64,000 nucleotides of DNA, from the NCBI RefSeq assembly GCF_024347615.1, contig NZ_AP025508.1:3472001-3536000 (forward strand), in the 5' to 3' direction. Shown here piece by piece: positions 9,579-19,019 of this stretch. How positions within the stretch are numbered: the stretch's first letter is position 1; each line of letters starts with the position of its first letter. This DNA comes from Vibrio splendidus. Lineage in GTDB: Bacteria > Pseudomonadota > Gammaproteobacteria > Enterobacterales > Vibrionaceae. Made by a program: the position numbers and the translations under genes. The notes beneath the pieces were generated by a model. The model was given only the letters and a program-made list of their open reading frames with translations. It ran no database searches and had not been told where the DNA came from.

Positions 9579-12500
9579 TTACTCAAATTCAAATTGATAG
9601 AGAAGATCCACAGCACTGTCTAGACCCGATACTGCCTCAACGTAGAGATCCTGCATCAATCGATAACGAACGGTAAACTCGCCTAACGAGTTAAAGATAC
9701 CCACACCATATTTCACCTGTAAACCTGGGAGAATATAGCCGCTTACCGTAACCTGAGAGTCATCCCCAGAGCCTGCTGTATCCAGTTGTAAATCTTGTAC
9801 ACCAAAGGCTTCGCCGATTTCGCCAACAACCTTACCACTCTTCGCCAAACTCAAACCGATCAAGGTTGTTGTCATCGAACCGCTGGACTCACCATCGATA
9901 TCTTGGCCACGCAGAATATAAGACAGCGCGTTCGCTTGTGGCATCGCTGGATCAGAGTAAATCTCGATGGTCGGCTCTGTCGCAGGGCCTGTAACTCGAA
10001 TACCTGCGGTCACATCATCCTGAGTATTATCAGGGTTACGAATTGCATTGATGGCTACATATGGCTGATCCGGTGGGCCATTCATTAGAATCTTACCCTC
10101 TTCGATCAAGAGGTCTTGACCGAATGATTGATAAGTACCATCGACGATATTCACTTCACCAGTGATGAATGGGCCTTGGTCTTTTTGAGCTACATTGAGC
10201 TTACCAACCAAGTCGCCTTCAAGACCGAAGGCAGACAATTTAAAGTCATCACCAATGGAGATATTAATATTGGTCATCACATTGAATGGGATCGTATCTT
10301 CACTTTCAGGCTCAAGATCTTTGTTCAATATCACCTGATCGGAAGACACACCAACCGCTGACGGTGGTAAGTCTTCTACCACAATTCGTCCCCATGGTAG
10401 TGCTATGTCACCGGTAATTTTTGCCAGCTCGGGCGTGACATCAATAGTCATATCAGGTACGACCTTAACCTTGACCATCGGCGGGATATCAACCATCAAC
10501 TCATCGGCAAAAACTCTAACGTTAGAGTGCCATGCTTTAAGATCTTGCCAATCTCCGGTTCCCTCAATATCAAGGTGACCGTCAGGTGTTTCTACATTCG
10601 CATCAAGCTTTGCACTATAACCATCAAAGTCGAGATCGATACGGCCATCTTTCACATCAACAGGCGTAACGTCGCCTTTGACTTGAATACCATCAACCGA
10701 GAACTGACCAAAGACTTGAGGATGCATCAAAGAGCCTTTAACTTGAAGATCACTCTCAAGGTCGGCTTTCAACAGGCTGTACTCACCTAGGATTGGTTGC
10801 AAGAAATCGAGGTGGAACGTGGTCAGCTTAATTGCAGCATCTACCATTTTGTCTTCGGCAAGAATATCCGGTAACGACACCGTACCAGACAGGTCACCAT
10901 TGTCGGAAACATCCAGCTTAAAATCGGCATCCAATTTGTTATCTTTCAGCTGGGCATTCAATGCAATACTTTCCCAACCCAGTGTGATTGGCTCACCAAC
11001 TTGTTGAACAACCTGACCTTTCGGCATATCAACGCTTACCGTAACCTCAGGCTCACCTTGTTCAGACCACTTAGCATGAGCGGTCGCATTGACTAAGCCC
11101 TGTAGTTGCGTCTCTTTAGGCACAAAAGCTTTAATCTGTTCGAAGTCGAATTGGTTGATCGCCAATTTCGCCTCACCTGATTTCCCGACACGAACGTCTT
11201 CATCCAGACATACACTCGAACCCGATTGATTCCAACAGTGTGCTTGTACATCGGCAAACTGCTTGTCGACATCCGCCTTAATCGCGACAGGTTGATCTAA
11301 CACCCAAGGCCCCTGTTGCGTGGTAATTTTGACTCTGTCTAACGACCCATCCCAAATAAGAGAAGGCTTTTGAATCAACTCACCGGAAATAGCTAAGCTT
11401 GTAGACACGATGTCGGATATCACATCAAGTGTCACGGTATGCTTCTTCTCACCACCACTCACCGTGAGATCAATACTTTCCACGTTTTGATCTTGATAGG
11501 TTAAGTTCTTAGCTTTGAGTACAAGATCGGCTTGGGCTTCAGGTAATGGCAGAGGAACCAAAGAGCCATTAAGCGACAAGGATTCTAGTGTTGCTTCGTT
11601 ATTCCAATCGACCTTATCAACATTTAAAGCAAGATCGACTTCAGGCTCTTTCGTTGGGCCGCTAAGTTGGATGCTACCGATCACTCTACCTTTCAGCTCA
11701 GGACTACTTTTTGCAAGCTCAGGGAAGAAGATCTCAACGCCCATGTCCCATTGCTTATCAAGTTGCCCCTGTGCCTTAATCGAGTTCACACCATGAGCCA
11801 AGCTCAAACCGCTGGTTTTCAGCTTTGGTTCACCGTTCGCGCTGCGATCCGACGCTGACAACTGACCTTCGATATCGAGAGGATATTCTCGTAAGATCCC
11901 TTCAATATCCAACTTAGGCAATTCAATCGCCCAGCCGCCCGCTTCCGTCAACTCACCCGAGGTGACGATGCTTCCGCTAATGTTACCCTCGGCTTCTGGC
12001 CATTGCAGGCCCGGCTGAATGTCTTTGAGTGTCACGTCAGCTTGCCAGTTAACGAGACTCTTCCAATTCGCTTTAACGACACCGTTAAGTTCACCGCCTA
12101 GCGTGTTGAGCTTTAGACGCTCGAGCTCGATCTGTTCCGTGGTGCCTTTACCCTGTAGATCGATTGATAACTCAGGGATTTCCTTACCATCGGCCCCACC
12201 TTTAAGTAGAACATTGAAACTATCTAGTGAGCCATTAGCTTTGAATTGCTCAATTGTCGCTTGGTAATCGCTTTTTCCGGTAAGAGGCCACTGCGCTTGT
12301 CCGCCCTCTAAAAGAAGGTCAAATGGTAGAGTTGGCTCTAAGGGTTGAATATCCCCAGACAGCTTTGCCTCAATCAATTCAGAAAACTCGGAATCTAAGT
12401 TTAGTTTAGCTACGCTACCTTGCGCTTTCAGGGATAGCTTCTGCCCAGCAAGGTCGGTTTCTTTCACTAACGTATCCAAAGACAGCTCTAACGGGTAATC

Positions 12501-13337
12501 ACCTTTAAGCTCAACCTTCGTCGTTAGATTTGCGCTTACTTGTGGCATATCGAGTTCGAGAGTGGAAACATCAACCGTGTGTTTACCCGCGCGTGCCTCT
12601 AGTCCAAGGTGATTAACAACGATTGGTGTTTCTTGTTCTAAGGTGAAACGGTTAAGATCAAAACGCTCAAGTACAACCTGCAAAGGAATTAAGACTTCAG
12701 GTAACTCGATAGCCGTTTTAGTGGCAGCCTCTGGTTCTACCGTTTCTGTTTGCGGTTCTTCTGTCGATTCAGCAAGCTTAATTTTTAGGTCATTGAACAA
12801 GGTTGGCGATACCGTCAGCGTTTCTCCCTGCATGCTCAGAGCCGTTGAGAACAGACCCCATTCGATTTCATGACCCAAGATATTCAGTTTGATATCAGAT
12901 AAAGCGATGCGATTGATCACTATTGGTAATGGTGTTTTCACTGATGTTAGGGGCGGAGTCGGTTCTACTTCTTCTGTAGAGGGGGGAGGCAGTTCAGTCA
13001 ATGCGAAGTCCAACCCTTGAATCGCTAAACGATCAACACACAGCTTAGGATCAAGCAAACAACGAGGGTTAATAGCCAAGTTCAGCTTTTGAACCTTGGT
13101 GTCGATATGCAGGCTGTCATCTTTAAACTGAACATTATTAAGCGTAAAGCTTGGGAACAGGGCTCCTTTAGTACTTTCCACTTTAAGTTGTGGTAATGCT
13201 TTTTCAGCGCCCCACAACACGGTGTTCAACCCTAGATTGGTGAACAAAACAAAACCGAGCAGGGCTATCAACAATAGCAAAATAGACGTCAATGAGATCG
13301 ACGTCCATTTCAGGCACTTGCCCATCACTTTGATCAT
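9579..13337 (-). CDS. tamB: Translocation and assembly module inner-membrane protein TamB
   Basis: This protein of 1252 residues, normal for the family, has an N-terminal membrane anchor (roughly residues 11-33). A long repetitive beta-rich AsmA-like region follows, ending in a C-terminal DUF490/TamB domain (GEFTVRYRLMQDLYVEAVSG). TamB spans the periplasm as a hydrophobic groove and acts with TamA in outer-membrane protein insertion and in phospholipid transport to the outer membrane. Its ATG overlaps the tamA stop by 4 bp, so translation is coupled. A proline and glutamate-rich linker near residues 115-125 (LPPPSTEEVEPTPP) is a local low-complexity stretch. Confidence 0.95.
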   Translation of the reverse strand: MIKVMGKCLKWTSISLTSILLLLIALLGFVLFTNLGLNTVLWGAEKALPQLKVESTKGALFPSFTLNNVQFKDDSLHIDTKVQKLNLAINPRCLLDPKLCVDRLAIQGLDFALTELPPPSTEEVEPTPPLTSVKTPLPIVINRIALSDIKLNILGHEIEWGLFSTALSMQGETLTVSPTLFNDLKIKLAESTEEPQTETVEPEAATKTAIELPEVLIPLQVVLERFDLNRFTLEQETPIVVNHLGLEARAGKHTVDVSTLELDMPQVSANLTTKVELKGDYPLELSLDTLVKETDLAGQKLSLKAQGSVAKLNLDSEFSELIEAKLSGDIQPLEPTLPFDLLLEGGQAQWPLTGKSDYQATIEQFKANGSLDSFNVLLKGGADGKEIPELSIDLQGKGTTEQIELERLKLNTLGGELNGVVKANWKSLVNWQADVTLKDIQPGLQWPEAEGNISGSIVTSGELTEAGGWAIELPKLDIEGILREYPLDIEGQLSASDRSANGEPKLKTSGLSLAHGVNSIKAQGQLDKQWDMGVEIFFPELAKSSPELKGRVIGSIQLSGPTKEPEVDLALNVDKVDWNNEATLESLSLNGSLVPLPLPEAQADLVLKAKNLTYQDQNVESIDLTVSGGEKKHTVTLDVISDIVSTSLAISGELIQKPSLIWDGSLDRVKITTQQGPWVLDQPVAIKADVDKQFADVQAHCWNQSGSSVCLDEDVRVGKSGEAKLAINQFDFEQIKAFVPKETQLQGLVNATAHAKWSEQGEPEVTVSVDMPKGQVVQQVGEPITLGWESIALNAQLKDNKLDADFKLDVSDNGDLSGTVSLPDILAEDKMVDAAIKLTTFHLDFLQPILGEYSLLKADLESDLQVKGSLMHPQVFGQFSVDGIQVKGDVTPVDVKDGRIDLDFDGYSAKLDANVETPDGHLDIEGTGDWQDLKAWHSNVRVFADELMVDIPPMVKVKVVPDMTIDVTPELAKITGDIALPWGRIVVEDLPPSAVGVSSDQVILNKDLEPESEDTIPFNVMTNINISIGDDFKLSAFGLEGDLVGKLNVAQKDQGPFITGEVNIVDGTYQSFGQDLLIEEGKILMNGPPDQPYVAINAIRNPDNTQDDVTAGIRVTGPATEPTIEIYSDPAMPQANALSYILRGQDIDGESSGSMTTTLIGLSLAKSGKVVGEIGEAFGVQDLQLDTAGSGDDSQVTVSGYILPGLQVKYGVGIFNSLGEFTVRYRLMQDLYVEAVSGLDSAVDLLYQFEFE

Positions 13338-15046
13338 AATTCAGGTCCTAAACTAAAGTGCAGTTGGAACTCATCGCCTTTCTTCGCATCTAGGCCCCAA
13401 GCAAAATCTAGACTCACTGGACCAACGGGGGACGCCCAACGCACCCCGACACCGGTGCCGTGCTTCCACTCTGGCTTGTCATTAAATGCATCACCAATAT
13501 CGTAGAATGCAGCGCCCCACCAGTTTCCAACCAAGCGGTATTGGTATTCAAACGAACTGGTTGCGATAAATTTTGCACCCGTTAAAGCGCCACTTTCATC
13601 GCGCGGAGAGATCGACTCATAGCCATAACCACGAATACTGTTATCACCACCGGCAAAGAATCTTAGGGAAGGAGACAGCTTCTCAAACTCGTCGGCAAAG
13701 TTACCGCCAAATTGAAGCCGAGTTAGGCCTCGGTGGTTATCGCCAATGCTTCTAATCCAAGCGGTTTGGCCTTGAAAACGAACAACCTTAGTTTCGGATA
13801 ACAAGGTATCATCGGCCGCTTCAAACATAATGGTTTGTTTATCGCCCCACATCGGCATCGAACCACCTCGCGTTCGAGTTCGTGAGAAAGAGAAACCCGG
13901 CAAAACAAACTGTGCCAAGTCATCTTGTAAACCTTGTTCATAGTTTTCGACCAAGTATCGAATGAACACCGTGCGTTGCCAGCCATTGTCCAGACGCCAA
14001 TATCTTTCTAAGGCGAGGTTGGATTCCAAACTCTTGGTATCACGATTATCCAAATTTTTCATACCGTACTTAACTTGGTAGTAGTCATTAAGTACGTCAT
14101 CCAATGGGATTTTATAAGCTGCAGTGATCGTCTGCTCAGGCTTGGAGATCGACAAGCTACTATTGAAGCTATGGCCTCGATCATTAACCCAAGGTTTTTT
14201 CCATTTAAGAGTGCCTTTCACACCAAGGTCTGTTGAGACACCGATACCCGTTTCGATTTGGTTACGAGCTTGCGGAGCAAGGCTAACCTTCATCGGGATT
14301 TCTCGGCCTTCGCCTAACTGACTTAAATCTGGCTCAACAAATACCGAGGAGAACCAATCTGTATTCGACAAGTTTTGGTTGTACTCGCCGACTTTGGTAA
14401 TAGAGTAAGGTTCGCCATCTTTAAACGGCTTGAGAGATTGAACTTTGTCATCTTCAATTTGACTGCCCGTCACTGTAGTTGTGCCAAAGTGGTAGCGTAT
14501 ACCACTGTTATAATGAAGGCGGACATAAGCACGGTTTAATTCAGGGGCGACTTCTAGCTTGCTAAGATCATACGACCCATCGAAGTAGCCTTTCGCTAAT
14601 CCAAGGTTGCGGATCGATGATTTCAAAGAATCATAATTGCCATGATTCAGAATCGAACCTTTAGACAGCTTACTTCTAGCTATCAAAGCCAAAAAGTCAG
14701 GATCATCTTTGGCTTCACCAGTCAGAACGATATCTGAAGTATAAATAACAACAGGCTCTCCCGGCTCAACCGTAACGGTCATTTCGGTATCATCTTCGGG
14801 GTGAGAAAATGTGATATTAGGGTGGTAGTAACCTAACGCATTCAGGGCTTCTTTTATCATAGACTCCAAGCGAGATTGGAACCTTAATGAAACCGAGTAC
14901 TCTTCTTCAGGAATCGCACTCAGATAAGCATCAACATTATCCTCAAGCGCTCCATTAAGCCCTTTAATTTCAAGGGAAACATCAGCGAAAGCGAGCGTCG
15001 ATGACAATAGAGTGCCAATCAGAACTGGTAAAGTTTTTCTTATCAT
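13334..15046 (-). CDS. tamA: Outer-membrane translocation and assembly module protein TamA
   Basis: This 570-residue Omp85-family protein has a signal peptide ending LAFA near residue 22. POTRA domains occupy about residues 23-260, and a C-terminal 16-strand barrel carries the family motifs FFAGGDNSIRGYGYESI and the closing SLDFAWG. It is the outer-membrane partner of TamB. It is first in tamA-tamB-ytfP and divergent from msrA, with a 212 bp gap to the msrA start. Confidence 0.95.
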   Translation of the reverse strand: MIRKTLPVLIGTLLSSTLAFADVSLEIKGLNGALEDNVDAYLSAIPEEEYSVSLRFQSRLESMIKEALNALGYYHPNITFSHPEDDTEMTVTVEPGEPVVIYTSDIVLTGEAKDDPDFLALIARSKLSKGSILNHGNYDSLKSSIRNLGLAKGYFDGSYDLSKLEVAPELNRAYVRLHYNSGIRYHFGTTTVTGSQIEDDKVQSLKPFKDGEPYSITKVGEYNQNLSNTDWFSSVFVEPDLSQLGEGREIPMKVSLAPQARNQIETGIGVSTDLGVKGTLKWKKPWVNDRGHSFNSSLSISKPEQTITAAYKIPLDDVLNDYYQVKYGMKNLDNRDTKSLESNLALERYWRLDNGWQRTVFIRYLVENYEQGLQDDLAQFVLPGFSFSRTRTRGGSMPMWGDKQTIMFEAADDTLLSETKVVRFQGQTAWIRSIGDNHRGLTRLQFGGNFADEFEKLSPSLRFFAGGDNSIRGYGYESISPRDESGALTGAKFIATSSFEYQYRLVGNWWGAAFYDIGDAFNDKPEWKHGTGVGVRWASPVGPVSLDFAWGLDAKKGDEFQLHFSLGPEL

Positions 15047-15258
15047 GCTTAATTGGTGAAGAAGTTATCAATACGTTAATAAATGAAAAGAAATAATACC
15101 GCTAAAAAGACATTGAGTCTGTAATAAATCTTGGAATAACACGGTCTAATTTAAAGACTTAATCAATATGAACCAGCCGTTAATATGAACCTACAGTTAA
15201 TATAAACCTGGATCTAATGTTAACTTACGCGGTAAACGTATGCGAAAAGGAATATAAC

Positions 15259-15888
15259 ATGCTAAACAAACAACAACTGGTTTCCGCAGCAACCGCATTA
15301 CCGGGAAATTCAGACCCAATCCGAATCACTGAGCGCCATTTTGTCAATCAAACTGACTTACTCGATGCTCCTATGGGTTCCCAACAAGAAGTCCTACTTG
15401 GTATGGGATGCTTTTGGGGAGCTGAGCGTTTGTTTTGGCAACTTGATGGTGTTATTTCCACATCCGTTGGCTACGCTGGTGGATACACAGTCAATCCCAC
15501 TTATGAGCAGGTATGCAGCGGACAAACCGGTCATACCGAAGTCGTTCGTGTCATTTTTGATAGCGAACAAACATCTTTAGCTCGAATACTTGAGACCTTT
15601 TGGGAGCGCCATAACCCAACCCAAGGTATGCGCCAAGGCAACGACTTAGGGACTCAGTACCGTTCCGCGATATACACATTCAGCGAACAGCAACAAGCCG
15701 TCGCCGAGCACTCTAAACGTGAATATCAACGAGCAATGACTGAATCATTAGGCAACGAGATCACGACGGAAGTTCTACCTGCTGGAAAATATTTTTTCGC
15801 AGAAACCTACCACCAACAATACCTAGCCAAAAATCCTAACGGTTACTGTGGGTTGGGCGGTACGGGTGTCTGCTTCCCTCCGCAATAA
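15259..15888 (+). CDS. msrA: Peptide-methionine (S)-S-oxide reductase MsrA
   Basis: This 209-residue enzyme reduces methionine-S-sulfoxide. The catalytic motif GCFWGAER has its nucleophile at Cys51, and the resolving-cysteine tail [13 protein letters not shown] is present. The ATG at 15259 is chosen over an upstream in-frame ATG at 15217 because AAAGGAATATAAC precedes it and it gives the family N-terminus MLNKQQLV. It is divergent from tamA, as in E. coli. Confidence 0.96.
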   Translation: MLNKQQLVSAATALPGNSDPIRITERHFVNQTDLLDAPMGSQQEVLLGMGCFWGAERLFWQLDGVISTSVGYAGGYTVNPTYEQVCSGQTGHTEVVRVIFDSEQTSLARILETFWERHNPTQGMRQGNDLGTQYRSAIYTFSEQQQAVAEHSKREYQRAMTESLGNEITTEVLPAGKYFFAETYHQQYLAKNPNGYCGLGGTGVCFPPQ

Positions 15889-15922
15889 TGTGTGTTAGGC
15901 ATACAAACTAGAACAACATCCA

Positions 15923-15957
15923 TTAAAAAAGGGCTTCCGCTAGGAAGCCCTTTTTCA
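15923..15957. terminator. Bidirectional terminator msrA/ytfK
   Basis: TTAAAAAAGGGCTTCC, a GCTA loop and GGAAGCCCTTTTTC form a perfect stem flanked by A and T runs between convergent msrA and ytfK. Confidence 0.9.
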
Positions 15958-15998
15958 TTGGAAATCTATTTGACGCAATGCAAATCTATAACAGTCAG

Positions 15999-16199
15999 TT
16001 ACACCGGCAGCGCAGCAATGGTGCCGTTAACTTCTTTAAAAATAGTGAGCTTTTGTTTGTCTGAAACTTCAGGAAGAAGCACTTTGCCTTGGTCGAAGCG
16101 AAACTCTCCGATACCCTCAATAGCAAACTGGCCTTTGAACAGGACTTTAACGAAACGCGCCACCTGATGTGGACGGTAAGTAGAAAATTTTCTTAACAT
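15999..16199 (-). CDS. ytfK: YtfK-like DUF1107 small protein
   Basis: This 66-residue protein matches E. coli YtfK (DUF1107) along its whole length: YRPHQVARFVKVLFKGQF and FRFDQGKVLLPEVSDKQ correspond to the YNPLQVAKYVKILFRGR and FEFDKGKILIPKVKDK regions as I remember them. In E. coli YtfK stimulates SpoT-dependent (p)ppGpp accumulation during phosphate or lipid starvation; whether it does so here is inference. GAGG lies about 8 nt before the ATG. It is divergent from ytfJ, as in E. coli. Confidence 0.85.
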   Translation of the reverse strand: MLRKFSTYRPHQVARFVKVLFKGQFAIEGIGEFRFDQGKVLLPEVSDKQKLTIFKEVNGTIAALPV

Positions 16200-16451
16200 A
16201 ATACAACCTCAATTCCATTTGAGTACTACAGTCACGTACCTGAACACCACCGCATTCAAAGCACATTAAATCGCTAATTCCTTTAGCAAACAGCAAGATA
16301 ATCTATTGTTCATCTCGATATTGATGCATTATACCTTTTGGTAACAAGCCTGCAACTTATTTCTACGTCGTACGATAAAAAAGTTAAAGAGGCATTTTTC
16401 AAATTTCATATTATACTTCCAGAGCAAACCAATAAGCGGAACAAAAATATA

Positions 16452-17003
16452 ATGAAAAACAAAACTCTACTGGCTTTTTTAGCCGCAGCCTCTCCACTCT
16501 TAGCCAATGCTCACAACTTATCTGTAGGTGAAACTCTGCCCGCTGTCGATGTTAGCAACTATGGTGAAATCGTACTAAACGATGGAAATACTGGATATCA
16601 AGCTTGGGCAACCAACGCTCTTCTAGGTAAAGTTCGCGTCGTTCAAGCTATTGCAGGCCGTAGCAGCTCGAAAGAGCTCAACGCACCACTGATGGCAGCC
16701 ATCACAGCATCGAAATTCGCAGAAGACAGCTACCAAACCACTACCATCATCAACCAAGATGATGCGATTTGGGGTACTGGGTCTTTTGTTAAATCGTCAG
16801 CAGAAAGTAGCAAAGAAGAATTTCCATGGTCTTCTATGGTGCTAGATGAAGACGGCACGGTAGCGTCATCATGGGCTTTAAAAGAAGAAAGCTCTGCGAT
16901 TATCGTTCAAGACAAGCAAGGTAAAATCTTGTTTGTTAAAGAAGGGGCATTAAACGAATCAGAAGTCACTCAAGTCATTGAGTTGATTAAAGCGAGCCTT
17001 TAA
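16452..17003 (+). CDS. ytfJ: YtfJ-family periplasmic thioredoxin-like protein
   Basis: The frame is open from 16338, but the ATG at 16452 gives a typical signal peptide (MKNKTLLAFLAAASPLLANA) and a 183-residue product matching the YtfJ family. The mature part has a thioredoxin-like layout (GKVRVVQAIAGRSSS) without a CxxC motif. The function is unknown in E. coli. It is followed by a palindrome at 17036-17070 that could terminate this transcript and also act as the Zur-like operator of the next operon. Confidence 0.85.
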   Translation: MKNKTLLAFLAAASPLLANAHNLSVGETLPAVDVSNYGEIVLNDGNTGYQAWATNALLGKVRVVQAIAGRSSSKELNAPLMAAITASKFAEDSYQTTTIINQDDAIWGTGSFVKSSAESSKEEFPWSSMVLDEDGTVASSWALKEESSAIIVQDKQGKILFVKEGALNESEVTQVIELIKASL

Positions 17004-17035
17004 TAAGATATTCGCGTCTTTTTCGAGACCTAACC

Positions 17036-17070
17036 AAAGGATATTGTTATATTATAACAGTATCCTTTTT
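17036..17070. promoter_or_regulatory. Zur-box-like palindrome / possible ytfJ terminator
   Basis: GGATATTGTTATA and TATAACAGTATCC halves form a 27 bp near-perfect palindrome (17039-17065), extended by AAA on the left and TTTTTT on the right. The core TGTTATANTATAACA resembles the consensus of the zinc repressor Zur. It ends 29 bp before the first gene of the zinc operon. The T-run on the plus strand means the RNA form could also end ytfJ transcription. Zur identity is inferred from motif and context. Confidence 0.75.
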
Positions 17071-17093
17071 TAATTCTGTGGTTAAACATACTC

Positions 17094-17384
17094 ATGTGGC
17101 AAAACACACCTAACAATGTGAAACGCAAAACAGGCTTCTTGCTTGGGCTGATGCTCATGTTAAGCGTGTTAGCGGCAACACATATGGTGGATATTGACCC
17201 CGATCACCACACTTCGCATCACTGTGAGCTGTTTTCGATAAATCAGTTCATTACTGCGCACTCACTACCACAAGTTCCAGAGTTCCATTCAGAATTTACA
17301 GCCACTATTACAGAGTCAGTAATTTCGTTACAGCGCCTGTATTTCGCTTATTTAGCACGTTCACCTCCTGTAAATATCGCTTAA
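17094..17384 (+). CDS. DUF2607 family protein, first gene of zinc-uptake operon
   Basis: This 96-residue protein has an N-terminal hydrophobic helix (residues about 14-30, likely signal or anchor) followed by a His-rich segment DIDPDHHTSHHCELF that could bind metal. It resembles the Vibrio DUF2607 family found next to zrgA. No Shine-Dalgarno sequence is obvious before ATG 17094. It lies 29 bp after the Zur-like palindrome and 41 bp before zrgA, so zinc-regulated coexpression is likely. Its precise role is unknown. Confidence 0.65.
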   Translation: MWQNTPNNVKRKTGFLLGLMLMLSVLAATHMVDIDPDHHTSHHCELFSINQFITAHSLPQVPEFHSEFTATITESVISLQRLYFAYLARSPPVNIA

Positions 17385-17425
17385 TTACCACTACTTTTTA
17401 ATTAACCTTTATTCAGGAAAAAAAC

Positions 17426-18163
17426 ATGAAACCTACTATTTTAGCCGTTGTTATCGGCATGACTGTCTCAACGAATGTTCTAGCTAACGAAGAATTCCGC
17501 TCTCACGAAGCACACGTGCACGGTAAAGTTGAAGTGAACATCGCTCAAGATGGGCAAGAGCTGCTTGTTGAAGTAACAGCTCCCGGCGCTGATGTGGTTG
17601 GCTTTGAACATGCTCCAGAAACTGCCGAGCAAAAGAAAGTGTTTGAACAAGCGATTGCGCAACTGAACAAGCCAGAAGAACTATTTGGTTTCAACAATGC
17701 AAGCTGTACTTTGAAGTTCAAGTCAGTGACGAACACCCTAGAAGACGATCATGATGACCATGAAGGCCATGACCACGCTGAAGGCGAACATGACGACCAC
17801 GAAGGTCATGACCACGCTGAGCACGATCATGACGACCACAAAGACCATGACCACGCGGAACACGATCATGACGACCACAAAGGCCATGACCATGCTGAGC
17901 ACGATCATGATGACCACGAAGGCCATGACCATGCTGAGCACGATCATGATGACCACGAAGGCCATGACCACTCAGAAGGCGGCCACGGTGAGTTCACTGT
18001 CGAGTATCACTACCAATGTTCTGACATTGAAAAACTGGATACCGTGAATACTCAGTGGTTCTCTAAGTTCAGCAACACAAAATCAATGACTGTGAACCTG
18101 CTAACTGACAGTGCTCAAATTCAAGAAGTACTTAACGCAGATCGTATTAGTTTTCGATTCTAA
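17426..18163 (+). CDS. zrgA: Zinc-binding periplasmic protein ZrgA (DUF2796)
   Basis: This 245-residue protein has a signal peptide (MKPTILAVVIGMTVSTNVLA) and an N-terminal DUF2796 part beginning EEFRSHEAHVHGKVEV. A His/Asp-rich region of six tandem 13-residue units (unit HDDHEGHDHAEHD, residues about 109-186) follows, then a C-terminal domain ending DRISFRF. In V. cholerae ZrgA belongs to a Zur-regulated zinc importer, ZrgABCDE (literature knowledge). The histidine region is the likely zinc-collecting element. AGGAAAAAAAC before the ATG supports the start. Confidence 0.88.
   Translation: MKPTILAVVIGMTVSTNVLANEEFRSHEAHVHGKVEVNIAQDGQELLVEVTAPGADVVGFEHAPETAEQKKVFEQAIAQLNKPEELFGFNNASCTLKFKSVTNTLEDDHDDHEGHDHAEGEHDDHEGHDHAEHDHDDHKDHDHAEHDHDDHKGHDHAEHDHDDHEGHDHAEHDHDDHEGHDHSEGGHGEFTVEYHYQCSDIEKLDTVNTQWFSKFSNTKSMTVNLLTDSAQIQEVLNADRISFRF
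17750..17983 (+). repeat. 39-bp coding tandem repeat, six copies (His/Asp-rich)
   Basis: Six imperfect 39 bp units encode HDDHEGHDHAEHD and variants inside zrgA. Differences (E/K, G/D, A/S) show the copies are diverged but homologous. Such in-frame repeats can change copy number by slippage or recombination without breaking the frame. Confidence 0.92.
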
Positions 18164-18194
18164 TTAGCATTAGATTGAATTAAACGTAGATAAG

Positions 18195-18224
18195 CAGCCA
18201 AGTAAGTATTCACTTACTTGGCTG
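18195..18224. other. 12-bp stem hairpin between zrgA and the ABC ATPase gene
   Basis: CAGCCAAGTAAG, a TATTCA loop and CTTACTTGGCTG form a perfect hairpin in the 139 bp gap inside the zinc operon. There is no T-tract after it, so it is more likely an mRNA stabiliser, processing site or partial attenuator than a classical terminator. Confidence 0.75.
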
Positions 18225-18302
18225 TACAAATCGGTATGCTCTGGGAATTTATGATTCTAATAACTGTCCAGTAGAGACACCGCTTTAATTATTGGAGCTA
18301 AT

Positions 18303-19019
18303 ATGTCTTTTGACAGTTCATCACTTGTGGTCAAACTCGAAAATATCAGCTTTCGTTGGAAGCCTGAATTGCCCCCAACGCTAGAGATCCCCTCACTGCA
18401 TATCCAAGCCCAAGAGCACCTTTTCATCAAAGGGCCTAGTGGTTGCGGGAAATCAACATTGTTAGGGTTACTGACCGGAATCAACCAAGCTGAACAAGGC
18501 GAAGTATCTATCCTTGGCCAAGATCTCACACAGCTAACACCTCGCCAGAGAGACAAATTCAGAGCCGATCATATTGGTTATATATTCCAACAATTTAACC
18601 TGCTTCCTTACTTGTCAGTCATCGACAACGTGACGCTTCCTTGTCAGTTTTCTAAGATTCGTAAGCAGCAAGTCACTGAAAGTCAGAACAGCCTGCAAGC
18701 AACCGCTCAAGAGTTGTTGCTCAGATTAAAGCTACCTCAAGCTCTAATGGACAAGCCCGTTACCGAGTTGAGTATTGGTCAACAACAACGTGTTGCTGCC
18801 GCTCGTGCTTTGATCGGCCAACCCAAAATCATTATTGCCGACGAACCGACATCGGCTCTGGATCATGACAACCGAGAAGCCTTTATCGAACTGTTGCTAG
18901 AACAAGCGAATCAGGCGGGTTCTACCCTGATCTTTGTTAGTCACGATCCAACATTAGAAAAACTGTTCACTCGAACCATAGATTTAAAAACCGTTAACCA
19001 AGCTAAGGTTGTCGTATGA
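18303..19019 (+). CDS. MacB/LolD-type ABC transporter ATPase of the zinc operon
   Basis: This 238-residue ATPase has Walker A GPSGCGKST at residues 44-52, a Q-loop FQQFNLLPYLSV, a signature variant LSIGQQQR and Walker B IIIADEPTSALD. The sequence type is that of LolD/MacB ATPases. It overlaps the permease gene by 4 bp (ATGA). It corresponds to the ATPase component of the V. cholerae Zrg system, probably ZrgB; I leave the symbol blank because I cannot verify the letter. Signature Gly-to-Ile variation (LSIGQ for LSGGQ) is mild. Confidence 0.88.
   Translation: MSFDSSSLVVKLENISFRWKPELPPTLEIPSLHIQAQEHLFIKGPSGCGKSTLLGLLTGINQAEQGEVSILGQDLTQLTPRQRDKFRADHIGYIFQQFNLLPYLSVIDNVTLPCQFSKIRKQQVTESQNSLQATAQELLLRLKLPQALMDKPVTELSIGQQQRVAAARALIGQPKIIIADEPTSALDHDNREAFIELLLEQANQAGSTLIFVSHDPTLEKLFTRTIDLKTVNQAKVVV

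Noticed and set aside
17738..18047. ORFs in other frames of the zrgA His-rich repeat, both strands
   Set aside because: Low-complexity by-products of the 39 bp repeat; the real frame is that of zrgA.
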